From: Pseudomonadota bacterium
GTDB lineage: Bacteria; Pseudomonadota; Gammaproteobacteria; Burkholderiales; Burkholderiaceae_C
Direction of reading: 5' to 3'
DNA length: 62,841 nt
Assembly: GCA_021846965.1 (NCBI GenBank)
Contig: JAJZWA010000015.1
Span: 1 to 62,841 of the forward strand
In this document: positions 9,779 to 17,411 of the stretch, one piece after another
Layout: every line of letters begins with the position of its first letter
How positions within the stretch are numbered: the stretch's first letter is position 1
Translations under genes and position numbers: made by a program
The notes under the pieces: model-generated
Told to the model about the DNA's origin: nothing
The model's database searches: none
What the model saw: the letters and a program-made list of their open reading frames with translations, nothing else

Positions 9779-10206
9779 GCCTGGTCGTCGATCATTCGGT
9801 GTCGGCCTTGTGGCTGCTGCCGCAGAGTCGGCCGGCGGGAATCGCCTACGCCGAGTCCGTGCTCGACGAGCTGGGGCTGGTCAGCGCCTGGGTACCGGCT
9901 TCCTGGACCCTGGACACCGCCAACCTGGTGGTTCGCGCGGAGAGCGACGGCGTGGTCAGCGCGGCGCGTGCCCGCGCCTTCGTGGAGCTGCTGGGGCGCC
10001 TGGATCTGCACATCGACGAGGCCACGGCCTTGCACGGCCTGGGGCGCACGCTGGACCTGGCGCGGCGCTACGGCATCAGCGCGCACGACGCGGCCTACCT
10101 GGAGCTGGCCATGCGCGAGCAGTTCGCGCTGGCCACCTTGAACGGCGCGCTGGCCGAGGCGGCGCGTGCCGCCGGGGTGCGGCGGTTCGAGCGCGAGCCG
10201 GATTAG
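9775..10206 (+). CDS. PIN-domain toxin, VapC-like
   Basis: 143 residues from a GTG start overlapping the antitoxin stop. The PIN fold is recognisable: VVDHSVSALW at the N terminus (D6, first acidic ligand), a central SWTLDTANLV segment, and AHDAAYLELA with a conserved aspartate. PIN toxins are Mg-dependent RNases that block translation. Two of the usual acidic positions look altered: the position normally glutamate before AN is aspartate (LDTAN), and the C-terminal TxD position reads TLN. The gene may therefore encode a weakened or inactive nuclease. The 3' end is intact. Confidence 0.82.
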   Translation: MSLVVDHSVSALWLLPQSRPAGIAYAESVLDELGLVSAWVPASWTLDTANLVVRAESDGVVSAARARAFVELLGRLDLHIDEATALHGLGRTLDLARRYGISAHDAAYLELAMREQFALATLNGALAEAARAAGVRRFEREPD

Positions 10207-10330
10207 GGCGCCTGGAGCTTGCTCAGGCAGCGAGCACCTTCAAGGTTCCGGATCCGTCAGTCGAGCGAGGCCATCAGGCGCCCGAGGGCGTCGTTGATGA
10301 CTTGCTGGGGCGCTCGCTCGACCTTGCGAG

Positions 10331-10350
10331 CGGCAAGGTCGACCTTGCCG
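10331..10350. repeat. 20-bp perfect palindrome
   Basis: CGGCAAGGTC followed by its exact reverse complement, with another GACCTTGC half-site just upstream (10320-10327). It lies exactly where similarity to the sensor-kinase leader copy (10352-10423) stops. The half-site GACCTTGCC also occurs at both tips of the IS3-family element at 11110-12384. It could be an operator, a hairpin, or a scar of abutted IS ends; the sequence alone does not decide. Confidence 0.6.
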
Positions 10351-10351
10351 C

Positions 10352-10423
10352 GTTCGCGGTGGGATGCAACAAAAGTCTTAAGACCTTTGTTCGATTGCGA
10401 CGATTACTGTGCAAACCTAACAT
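10352..10423 (-). pseudogene. Remnant of sensor-kinase 5' end (copy 1)
   Basis: Read leftward from ATG at 10423, the first 24 codons match the start of the intact kinase (ATG at 16697) with identical spacing: RRN at residues 8-10, T12, V14, R16, L18, and A-N at 23-24. It shares CGCAAT and GACAAAGGTC-type stretches with the other remnant at 17117-17377. Similarity ends at the palindrome; the continuing frame soon stops and shows no kinase features. Interpreted as a decayed duplicate of a kinase 5' end plus promoter. Confidence 0.65.
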
Positions 10424-11109
10424 CCGGCGAAATAGTGGTTCGGAATGTCAGAGGTATCGGCACGCTACGTATGCAGATCGCAGTCGTTCGAGCCTGCTCG
10501 GGAACGGTGTCCCCCAATGATGGTTGGCGTCATGGGGGAAAAACTACCCCCGCTCTACGTGCCTGAGCAACTGCTCGTTCATTGCCGCCGTCCCTTCGCA
10601 TGCGCAACTTAGACATCCAGCCGGCTGGTCGATTCTGGCAACCCTACTCGAGGCGTGGGGCCCCGCCCCAGCATTTCCTAGGCTCCGGCTGCGGCGCGCA
10701 CGGCGAACCCTTCAGCGCTTGCACTTGTGGGCCGACCAGCATAGCCACGAGGATCCGAGGAACACACCTGTGGCGACGAATGCCATCCCGGCTGCCCAAG
10801 ATGTCCCCCGCAGGCCCGGGGCCAGCGTTGCGAGGATCATGGTGGAGCCCATCAAAAACCCCAGGCTCGCCCTGCGCAGCAAGGGCTTGGTGCGATCAAA
10901 GGTACGGGCAGTTGGGCTCGGGCGCATGGTGGTTCGTGGGCAGGCCATTGTGCAGGTTGCAGCGCATAGCGTACCCGCAAAGGGCCTCACTCATGCCCAT
11001 GAAGAATTCGCCTGTGCGATCAAGCAACGCGCGGCGTTCCGGGAGAAGAACCCCGGCTATCACCACGCTTCGATACCGGGTTGTTGGGACCTAGTTGTTT
11101 CCTCCATCG
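10424..11109. other. Intergenic segment left of the IS3 element
   Basis: Apart from the possible small membrane protein on the minus strand (10712-10990) I see no supported gene. Composition is less biased than the neighbouring genes. Together with 12385-12453 it forms the pre-insertion sequence into which the IS element landed, so the lipoprotein at 12454 was originally about 2 kb minus 1.28 kb from the kinase remnant at 10423. Confidence 0.45.
10712..10990 (-). CDS. Putative small two-helix membrane protein
   Basis: 92 residues from GTG, or 71 from an in-frame ATG at 10927. The C-terminal two thirds contain two hydrophobic stretches (about 43-62 and 66-86), separated by a short Gly/Arg turn and followed by a basic tail; the first stretch is preceded by RTKPLLRR, fitting inside-positive topology. 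I do not recognise the family and the N-terminal 22 residues do not look protein-like. It lies between the kinase remnant and the IS3 element. It may be a real small membrane protein or a gene fragment. Confidence 0.4.
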   Translation of the reverse strand: MRPFAGTLCAATCTMACPRTTMRPSPTARTFDRTKPLLRRASLGFLMGSTMILATLAPGLRGTSWAAGMAFVATGVFLGSSWLCWSAHKCKR

Positions 11110-11175
11110 TGACCTTGCCCCTGGAAACCGGATCCCTTGCTGAGTGGTTGAATACAGGCAAGGAGAACGGAAGTG

Positions 11176-11466
11176 ATGAAGGCAACGAGGGCGCGCTACA
11201 CGCTGGAGTTCAAGCTGGAAGCGGTCAGGCTGGTCAAGGCTGGCCAGAGCATGTCGGCGACGGCGAAGATCCTGGGGATTGCGGAACAGACGCTGCACAA
11301 CTGGATCCGTGCGGATCGAGACGGTCGTCTGGCGGGGGCTGGTGCGAAGCCTGTGAGCCCGGAGCAGATGGAGATTGCGCGACTGCGTGCGGAGCTTGCA
11401 CGCGTGAAGATGGAGCGCGACATCCTGGGAAAAGCGACGGCGTACTTCGCGAAGGAGCGGGGGTGA
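11176..11466 (+). CDS. IS3-family transposase OrfA
   Basis: 96 residues from ATG at 11176 behind an AGGAG site (a GTG one codon upstream is also in frame). It has the helix-turn-helix of IS3/IS911 OrfA proteins (YTLEFKLEAVRLVKAG, then ATAKILGIAEQTLHNWI) and a leucine-zipper-like C-terminal helix (MEIARLRAELARVKMERDIL). It binds the element ends. The codons GGA-AAA-GCG at 11428-11436 contain an A-AAA-G slippery run; a -1 slip joins the frame of OrfB and reads GKSDGVLREGAGVKYAW through the junction, giving the OrfAB transposase. Confidence 0.92.
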   Translation: MKATRARYTLEFKLEAVRLVKAGQSMSATAKILGIAEQTLHNWIRADRDGRLAGAGAKPVSPEQMEIARLRAELARVKMERDILGKATAYFAKERG

Positions 11467-12344
11467 AGTACGCCTGGATCGAGCGCAACCGCAAGCGCTG
11501 GCCGGTGTCGGTGGCGTGCGCAGTCCTGGGTGTGAGCCCCAGCGGCTACCACGACCACCGCGTTCGCCAGGCGCAACCGCGACGCGGCATCAGCAACGAT
11601 GCGCTGCTGGTTCATATCCGGGCCATTCACGCCGAGACGCGTGGCGAGTACGGCTGGCCGCGGATCTGGAAGGAACTGCTGGCACGCGGCATTCGCGTGG
11701 GCAAGGAGCGGGTTCGCAAGCTCATGAGCCTGCACGGCATCCGCGCCCGAGGCAAGCGCAAGTTCAAGGCCACGACCGACAGCAACCACAAGCTGCCGGT
11801 GGCGCCGAACCTTCTGGATCGGCAGTTCAAGCCGGCCACGCCGAACGCCGTGTGGACGAGCGACATCACGTATGTGGCCACCGACGAGGGCTGGCTGTAC
11901 CTGGCGGTGATCATCGACCTGTTCAGCCGCCAGGTCGTGGGCTGGTCGATGCAGCCGCACATGCGGCGCGAGCTGGTCATCGACGCGCTGCGCATGGCCT
12001 GGTTCCGCCGCCATCCGCCACCGGGACTGATCTGCCACAGCGATCGCGGCAGCCAATACTGCAGTGCCGACTTCCAGAAGGCGCTGACCGCCTACGGCAT
12101 GCGCAGCTCGATGAGCCGCAAGGGCAACTGCTGGGACAATGCGCCCACGGCAAGTCTGTGGGGCTCGCTCAAGGTGGGCAGGCTGCACGGCAAACGATTC
12201 AAGACCCGGCGTGACGCTATGGACGAGATCGTCGACTGGCTGACGTTCTACAACCACCGGCGGCTTCATTCGTCGTTGGGCTACGTCAGCCCGATGCAAT
12301 TCGAACGGGCTTGGTTTGCCGCCCAGAACAGGCAGGCTGCGTAA
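11463..12344 (+). CDS. IS3-family transposase OrfB, catalytic Glu replaced by Ala
   Basis: 293 residues from a GTG at 11463 overlapping the orfA stop; normally produced as an OrfAB frameshift fusion. It has an N-terminal HTH_21-like segment and an RNase H-fold integrase core. D134 (VWTSDITY) and D194 (CHSDRGSQY) are the first two catalytic residues. The third, expected 36 residues on in DNAPTESLWGSLK, reads DNAPTASLWGSLK: position 230 is Ala (GCA at 12150-12152, one base from GAA). K237, usually conserved seven residues after the glutamate, is present. The frame is otherwise full length. The protein should be unable to catalyse strand transfer. Confidence 0.92.
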   Translation: MKYAWIERNRKRWPVSVACAVLGVSPSGYHDHRVRQAQPRRGISNDALLVHIRAIHAETRGEYGWPRIWKELLARGIRVGKERVRKLMSLHGIRARGKRKFKATTDSNHKLPVAPNLLDRQFKPATPNAVWTSDITYVATDEGWLYLAVIIDLFSRQVVGWSMQPHMRRELVIDALRMAWFRRHPPPGLICHSDRGSQYCSADFQKALTAYGMRSSMSRKGNCWDNAPTASLWGSLKVGRLHGKRFKTRRDAMDEIVDWLTFYNHRRLHSSLGYVSPMQFERAWFAAQNRQAA

Positions 12345-12453
12345 CGGTCTCAGCTATGGGATCCGGAAACCGCGGGCAAGGTCATCGACCCGTCGCAAAC
12401 CACGGTTCAACAGAGAACAGGACATCACCTCTTACCTCGTGGAGACGCTAGTC

Positions 12454-13947
12454 ATGCAAAGAACCCGCCGACGTTTTCTTGTCAAGCGTAGTCTGGTGAT
12501 GACCCTGCTTGGCTGCACTGTTGCGGTTCTGGCGGGCTGTGTAGGACAAGGCGGTGTCGACCAGATCAGCGTCGAGGGCTTGGCGCGCGGAGAATCGGTC
12601 ACCTTGCTGGACAACGGGGCGACTGCCGAGACATTCTCTGCCAACGGTGTGACATCTTTCCCGCAGCTATGGTTATCCCTGCGGACCGATCAAAACGACT
12701 ACAACATCACCGTCCAATCGCACACGCCGGGCATTGTCTGCGCGATGTCCACCAATGCAAGCGGCTCGCTGCAGTACGCCAACATCACCGTGACCGCCAC
12801 GTGTCGAGCGGGCACCGAGTCTGCGCTGTGGTCGTTCGGCGGACCGAAGGATGGGCAAAATCCCCAAGCCGGACTGATCATGGATACCTCCGGCAACCTC
12901 TACGGGACGACAAGCCAAGGTGGCGCCAACGGCGCAGGCGCAGTGTTCGAGATTCCGACGAGCACCAACGGATACGGCCCCGAGTCCGTGCTGTGGTCGT
13001 TCGGCGCACCGGGGGATGGGCAAAATCCGCAAGCCGCCCTCATCATGGACAGCTCTGGCAATCTCTACGGGACGACCCAGTATGGCGGCGCCTACGGCTA
13101 TGGCGCGGCGTTCGAGATTCCGAAGGCCGCCAGCGGATACGGCCCCGAGTCCGTGCTGTGGTCGTTCGGCGCACCGGGGGATGGCCAATATCCCAAAGCC
13201 GGCCTGATCATGGACAGCTCCGGTAATCTCTACGGGGTGACCTACGGTGGCGCAAACGCACCGGGCGTGGTGTTCGAGATTCCGAAGACCGCCAGCGGAT
13301 ACGGCACGGAGTCCGTGCTGTGGTCGTTCGGCTCACCGGGGGATGGGCAAAATCCCGCCGCCGGCCTGCTCATGGACAGCTCCGGCAACCTCTACGGGAC
13401 GACCAGCAGCGGCGGCGCCAGCGCCCAGGGCGCGGTGTTCGAGATTCCGAGGACCGCCAGCGGATACGGCACCGAGTCCGTGCTGTGGTCGTTCGGCGCA
13501 CCAGGGGATGGGCAAAATCCCCAAGCCGGTCTGCTCATGGACAACTCCGGCAACCTGTACGGAACGACCAGCAGAGGCGGAGCCAACGGCCAGGGCGCGG
13601 TATTCGAGATTCCGAAGACCGCCAGCGGATACGGCACTGAGTCCGTGCTGTGGTCGTTCGGCGCGATGCCGGATGGGCAAGTTCCCTACGCGGGGCTGCT
13701 CATGGACGGCTCCGGCAACCTCTACGGGACGACCACCAACGGCGGAGCCAACGGCCAGGGCGGGGTATTCGAGATTCCGAAAACCGCCAGCGGATACGGC
13801 ACTGAGTCCGTGCTGTGGTCGTTCGGCGCGATGCCGGATGGGCAAGTTCCCTATGCCGGCCTGATCATGGATAGCTCCGGCAACGTTTACGGGACCACCT
13901 TCAAAGGCGGCACGCACGGCAAGGGCGCGGTGTTCGAGATCAACTGA
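12454..13947 (+). CDS. Lipoprotein with seven GloVer-type tandem repeats
   Basis: 497 residues. A basic N terminus, hydrophobic segment and LAGC lipobox near residues 26-29 mark a signal-peptidase II lipoprotein. Residues about 37-120 form a small domain (GLARGESVTLLDNG through VTATC) shared with the lipoprotein at 17412. The body is seven near-identical repeats of about 55 residues (ESVLWSFGAPGDGQNPQAG, then LIMDSSGNLYGTT, GG, VFEIP), matching what NCBI annotation calls GloVer-containing tandem repeats; seven units suggest a seven-bladed propeller. Function unknown, surface or periplasmic. The ATG follows a GGAG site. The IS3 element sits just upstream and may have separated the gene from its promoter. 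Confidence 0.85.
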   Translation: MQRTRRRFLVKRSLVMTLLGCTVAVLAGCVGQGGVDQISVEGLARGESVTLLDNGATAETFSANGVTSFPQLWLSLRTDQNDYNITVQSHTPGIVCAMSTNASGSLQYANITVTATCRAGTESALWSFGGPKDGQNPQAGLIMDTSGNLYGTTSQGGANGAGAVFEIPTSTNGYGPESVLWSFGAPGDGQNPQAALIMDSSGNLYGTTQYGGAYGYGAAFEIPKAASGYGPESVLWSFGAPGDGQYPKAGLIMDSSGNLYGVTYGGANAPGVVFEIPKTASGYGTESVLWSFGSPGDGQNPAAGLLMDSSGNLYGTTSSGGASAQGAVFEIPRTASGYGTESVLWSFGAPGDGQNPQAGLLMDNSGNLYGTTSRGGANGQGAVFEIPKTASGYGTESVLWSFGAMPDGQVPYAGLLMDGSGNLYGTTTNGGANGQGGVFEIPKTASGYGTESVLWSFGAMPDGQVPYAGLIMDSSGNVYGTTFKGGTHGKGAVFEIN

Positions 13948-14106
13948 ACAGCAGCGTCGGCCTCTTGGAGCGCATGCACCTTACGATCGAAGGGGGTGAG
14001 ACCGATTTTCCTGCGCAGCGAATACCTTTTGGGGACACCACAGGTGGGAAGAAGGCTAGGCTTCGCAGTGGCAGGGATTCTTCCTCCATGCGACGTTGCC
14101 GTAGGC

Positions 14107-14772
14107 CTATCCTCGCGCCTGTTGCGCGGAGGTCGGCAACACATCGTCGTGCAAGGCGAGTAGCGCCTGCGCGGCGAGCGCGGCTTGGGCGCGATTTTCC
14201 ACGCCCAGGATCTGGAACACCCGGGTGACGTGGGCCTTGACCGTAGCCTCGGCGATGTCGAGTCGTCGCGCGATTTCCCGGTTCGGGCAGCCTTCGGCGA
14301 GCAAGCGGGCAATGCTCCACTGCCGCGGTGACAGTTGCGGGCGTGGCGTGACACGCGTGGGGCTGCATGCGGGCGCCGCGTCGAGGGCATGCCGGGGCAC
14401 GAAGATTTCCCCCGCGAGCACGAGTGCGAGCGCCCGCAAGATGACTTCGCGAGACGCGGACTTGGGGATGTAGCCCATCACTCCCGCGTCGAGCGCTTCG
14501 CGCATGGAGTGCGGGTCCTCGTCGGCTGAAATCACCACCATCGGTACCGCCGGATGGAGCCTGCGTAGCTCGTGCACGATACCCAGCCCGACTCGATCGG
14601 GCAGGTGCAGGTCGAGCAGCAGCAGGTCGACGGCCGGCTCCTGTGCCAGGCGGGCGCAGGCCTGCGCGAAGTCTCGCGCCTCGACCACCTCTGTGGCGCC
14701 CAGCGACTGCACCACGCCACGCAGGGCCTCACGAAACAGGGCGTGGTCCTCGACCACCAGGATATTCAGCAA
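14107..14772 (-). CDS. LuxR/NarL-type response regulator
   Basis: 221 residues. Receiver domain 2-120 with acidic pocket ED at 8-9, phosphoacceptor D54 (LLLLDLHLPD) and K near 104 (YIPKSA); C-terminal LuxR helix-turn-helix about 150-210 (LSPRQWSIARLLAEG, NREIARRLDIAEATVKAHVTRVF). The start is TTG at 14772, six bases after a GGAGGTG ribosome site; no ATG or GTG fits the receiver. It overlaps the last codons of the sensor kinase, so the two are translationally coupled and form one two-component system. Targets are not shown; the divergent lipoprotein genes near copies of the kinase leader are candidates (inference). Confidence 0.9.
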   Translation of the reverse strand: MLNILVVEDHALFREALRGVVQSLGATEVVEARDFAQACARLAQEPAVDLLLLDLHLPDRVGLGIVHELRRLHPAVPMVVISADEDPHSMREALDAGVMGYIPKSASREVILRALALVLAGEIFVPRHALDAAPACSPTRVTPRPQLSPRQWSIARLLAEGCPNREIARRLDIAEATVKAHVTRVFQILGVENRAQAALAAQALLALHDDVLPTSAQQARG

Positions 14773-16697
14773 GAGTTCACCTCCGTTTCGCGAAGGATGG
14801 CGTCCAGCAGGCTTCGCAGGCGTGCGGGAGCCACGGGTTTGTGCAGGATGGGCAGTCCGCTCTGCTGGGCTTCGCGGATGCGTTCGGGGGCGGTGTCGCC
14901 GGTGAGCAGGATGGCGGGGATGTCCTGGCGCAAGGCCTCGCGCAGGCGCTGCAGCAGATCGAGGCCGTTCTCGCCGGCGCGCAACCGGTAGTCGGTGATC
15001 ACGGCCGCGGGGGTTTCTCCGCAGCGCTTGAGCGCCGCCAGCATCTCGCCGGATCCGTCGGCGCAGAGAACACGGCATCCGAATCGTTCCAGTGCACCCT
15101 GCAGCGCCTGGCGGATGAGGGCTTCATCGTCGACCACGGCGATGAGCTTGTCTCGCAGGCGGTTGGGCGCCTGCAGCGGTGCCAGAGCCGTCGGGTCGGC
15201 GGTGAACTCGGGGCTGGGCGCTGCCAGCGGGAGGGTGATGCTGAACATGGAACCGCGCTGCTCGACGGATCGCAGTTCGAGCTTCGCGTCCATCAACCCT
15301 GCCATGCGACGCACGATCGACAGGCCCAGTCCCAGGCCCTTCGTCCGGTCTCGCTCAGGGTTGTCGATCTGGAAGAATTCCTCGAAAACCTGCTCATGGT
15401 GGAGAGAGGCGATGCCGCGGCCGGTATCCCACACCTGCACCGTCAGCGACGGGCCGCGGCGGCGGCAGCCGACGAGCACGCCGCCGCTCGTGGTGAACTT
15501 GATGGCGTTGGACAGCAGGTTCGCCAGCACCTGTTCGAGCAGCACCGGATCCGCCTGCACCCACGCGCCGGAGCAGCGTACGCGAAGACGCAGGCCGCGC
15601 TGCGCGGCAATCGGCAGAAACAGCGTTTGGAGGCGATCGAGCACCGGACGTACGGGCATGGGCTGGCTGTGCGCGGACACGACGCCCGCGTCCAGGCGCG
15701 AGATGTCGAGAAGTGCGTTGAAAAGGCCCCCCATTTCATCGATGGAACGCTCGATGTAATCGAGCACTCGTCGCGGCTCGATGCGGTCCTCGAGATGACC
15801 GCGCAACTGCTCGACGAACAAAGCGATGGCATGCACCGGTTGCCGCAGGTCGTGGCTGGCGGCCGCGAGAAACCGCGACTTGCTGGCGTTGGCCTGTTCG
15901 GCCAGTTCCTTCTCGCGCTGCAAGCGGACAATCAGATCGTCGTTCTCGAAGCGCTGCAGGATGGAGTCCACCAGCAGGCGGTGGAAGTTCCAGCCGAAAG
16001 CGACGGTCGCGGCCAGGTACAGCAGGGTCATGGATGCGAGCACCCAGTGCGCGCGGTCGGCGCCGAAGGCCTGCATCAGCGCCACGGGCAGAAGGCTGCT
16101 GAACAAGAAGGCGTACAAGGCGGGAAGGTAGGCGGTCAGCGCGTACACCGAGCTGGAAGCCATGCCGAGCAGAGTCAACCACAAGAGAAGCTGGAACGCC
16201 AGCGAATGCGCGTCGTAGAGCAGCACGCCGGCGGTGCCCCATGCCATCCCGGAGGCCAGCGAACCCAGTGCGCTGTGCCTCACCCAGCGCGCATCCTCGC
16301 AGGATCTGCGGCGATAGCGCAGCACGAGCAGCGCGCGAATCGCTGTGACCAACACCATGGCCGCGAACCAGGCCAGCCGGAGTTGCGGCGCCACTGGAAT
16401 GGCTGCGGCGAGGATCGCCGCCATGGCCAGGCTTCCGCCCAGGGTGATCGGGGCGTTGCGATACAGCAGCGCGGTTTGCTCGATCAACTGCCGCTGGGCC
16501 ACGGTTCGCTCGGGTGCAAGGGGGACGGCGTTCAGCGTTGCGGCTGCCGCCGTGGTGTCGTCATGCTGGAGATGCGCGGAAACGATCGCCACCTTGTTCT
16601 CGAGCTTCGGCTGTTGGCTTCCCCTGTTCGCGGGACGATCCGACAAAGGTCTTACGACGGTCGTCTCATTGCGACGGGCATGCTCAAAATCTACCAT
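14766..16697 (-). CDS. Hybrid sensor histidine kinase with receiver domain
   Basis: 643 residues. A cytoplasmic leader (1-80) is followed by about six hydrophobic segments (81-235) without a large periplasmic loop, a coiled linker, the HisKA domain with H282 (ASHDLRQP), the ATPase domain with N box (LLSNAIKF, about 394-401) and G boxes (DTGRGIA, GLGLGLS), and a C-terminal receiver with DD at 523-524, D569 (AVITDY) and K about 622. This layout fits membrane-sensing kinases that pass phosphate to a LuxR regulator, encoded here by the overlapping downstream gene. Its first 80 codons recur in degenerate form at 17117-17377 and its first 24 codons at 10352-10423. Confidence 0.92.
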   Translation of the reverse strand: MVDFEHARRNETTVVRPLSDRPANRGSQQPKLENKVAIVSAHLQHDDTTAAAATLNAVPLAPERTVAQRQLIEQTALLYRNAPITLGGSLAMAAILAAAIPVAPQLRLAWFAAMVLVTAIRALLVLRYRRRSCEDARWVRHSALGSLASGMAWGTAGVLLYDAHSLAFQLLLWLTLLGMASSSVYALTAYLPALYAFLFSSLLPVALMQAFGADRAHWVLASMTLLYLAATVAFGWNFHRLLVDSILQRFENDDLIVRLQREKELAEQANASKSRFLAAASHDLRQPVHAIALFVEQLRGHLEDRIEPRRVLDYIERSIDEMGGLFNALLDISRLDAGVVSAHSQPMPVRPVLDRLQTLFLPIAAQRGLRLRVRCSGAWVQADPVLLEQVLANLLSNAIKFTTSGGVLVGCRRRGPSLTVQVWDTGRGIASLHHEQVFEEFFQIDNPERDRTKGLGLGLSIVRRMAGLMDAKLELRSVEQRGSMFSITLPLAAPSPEFTADPTALAPLQAPNRLRDKLIAVVDDEALIRQALQGALERFGCRVLCADGSGEMLAALKRCGETPAAVITDYRLRAGENGLDLLQRLREALRQDIPAILLTGDTAPERIREAQQSGLPILHKPVAPARLRSLLDAILRETEVNSC

Positions 16698-16730
16698 CGG
16701 TCGTCAATTTCGCGCTTCCGGAGGAGCGAA

Positions 16731-16838
16731 CATGTCGTGCTACCGAGGTCGCGTGCCACAACACCGTGCCGGCGCTGAGCATGAGCGCACCCAGGGCGGC
16801 AGGGCCGGTGCCGCAGCTGGCATGCGGATCGAGTGCTG
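16731..16838 (+). pseudogene. Possible remnant of a divergent lipoprotein start
   Basis: GAGGAGCGAACATGTCGTGC at 16720-16739 closely matches GAGGAGCAGAAATGTCGTGC at 17401-17420, which is the ribosome site and start of the lipoprotein gene beside kinase remnant 2. After the first few codons (MSCYRGRV versus MSCKRVAG) similarity fades and the frame stops at 16836-16838 without a lipobox. This suggests the intact kinase once had a divergent lipoprotein partner whose body was lost. Confidence 0.5.
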
Positions 16839-16850
16839 AGCGCCGTGACC

Positions 16851-17096
16851 ATGGCACCGCCGCCGTTGTCAGTTCACGCGATCGCGCGCATCAAGGGAGG
16901 ATTCATCCTCATTCTTGGCGTGGGCATTCTGGCCGTTGCCCTGCAGGGATTGGTGCGGGGAAGCTTGCCTCTAGGGCGCGGCGGCTGGCAGCGAACCGTG
17001 GAGCGCACCGAGCAGCCGGTGCTGTTCTGGCTCACGTTCATCGTGCAGGTCTTTCTCGGCGGGCTGATCACGCATTACAGCCTGGCATGGCTCTGA
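16851..17096 (+). CDS. Small membrane protein, two helices
   Basis: 81 residues from ATG at 16851; a GTG at 16833 would add six. Two clear hydrophobic helices (about 17-38 and 57-80) flank a basic/polar loop (RGSLPLGRGGWQRTVERTEQ), and the end is THYSLAWL. No family recognised. It lies between the intact kinase and kinase remnant 2, on the opposite strand. Hydrophobic periodicity makes a real gene likely; no ribosome site is obvious at the ATG. Confidence 0.5.
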   Translation: MAPPPLSVHAIARIKGGFILILGVGILAVALQGLVRGSLPLGRGGWQRTVERTEQPVLFWLTFIVQVFLGGLITHYSLAWL

Positions 17097-17116
17097 TCGC
17101 GATGTGCGTTGCAGGC

Positions 17117-17377
17117 TTACGCACACGGTGATGGAGCGTTGTGATGCAGCAGCGCGATTTGCTGGACCTGCTTCCGCTGGGCCACGGCTCGCTCGAGCGC
17201 AAGGGCCGCAGCGGTCGGCAGCCCGGCAGATGCGGAGACGTGGTGCTGGTCATGCGCGGAAACGATTGCCACCTTGTTTTCGAACTTGGGCTGCTGGCTT
17301 GGGATGTTTGCAGTGGAATCCGACGAGGGTCCTCTGACCTTTGTCCAATTGCGATGGGTAGTGGCGAAAACATCCAT
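17117..17377 (-). pseudogene. Truncated duplicate of sensor-kinase N terminus (copy 2)
   Basis: 86 codons from ATG at 17377, alignable without gaps to the first 86 residues of the intact kinase: SQQPKFENKVAIVSAH versus SQQPKLENKVAIVSAH, then LERAVAQRKQVQQIALLHHNAP versus the corresponding APERTVAQRQLIEQTALLYRNAP. It stops just where the first membrane segment of the kinase should begin. The surrounding DNA is also duplicated (compare 16475-16700 with 17141-17380). Either a pseudogene fragment or, less likely, a retained short leader protein. The lipoprotein gene at 17412 diverges from it. Confidence 0.8.
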
Positions 17378-17411
17378 CGAAAGTCGAATTCGCCTTGGCA
17401 GAGGAGCAGAA

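Larger units (their letters stand above)
11110..12384 (+). mobile_element. Complete IS3-family insertion sequence, 1275 bp
   Basis: Bounded by imperfect terminal inverted repeats of about 35 bp: left 11110-11144 starting TGACCTTGCCC, right 12349-12384 ending GGGCAAGGTCA. The flanking bases TCG are present on both sides (11107-11109 and 12385-12387), a 3-bp target duplication as expected for IS3 elements. Inside are overlapping orfA and orfB in the -1 relation with an A-AAA-G slippery run at 11430-11434. Both ends and the target duplication are intact, but orfB carries a change in the catalytic triad. Confidence 0.9.

Noticed and set aside
11196..12299. Minus-strand open frame across the IS element
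   Set aside because: Antisense shadow of orfA/orfB.
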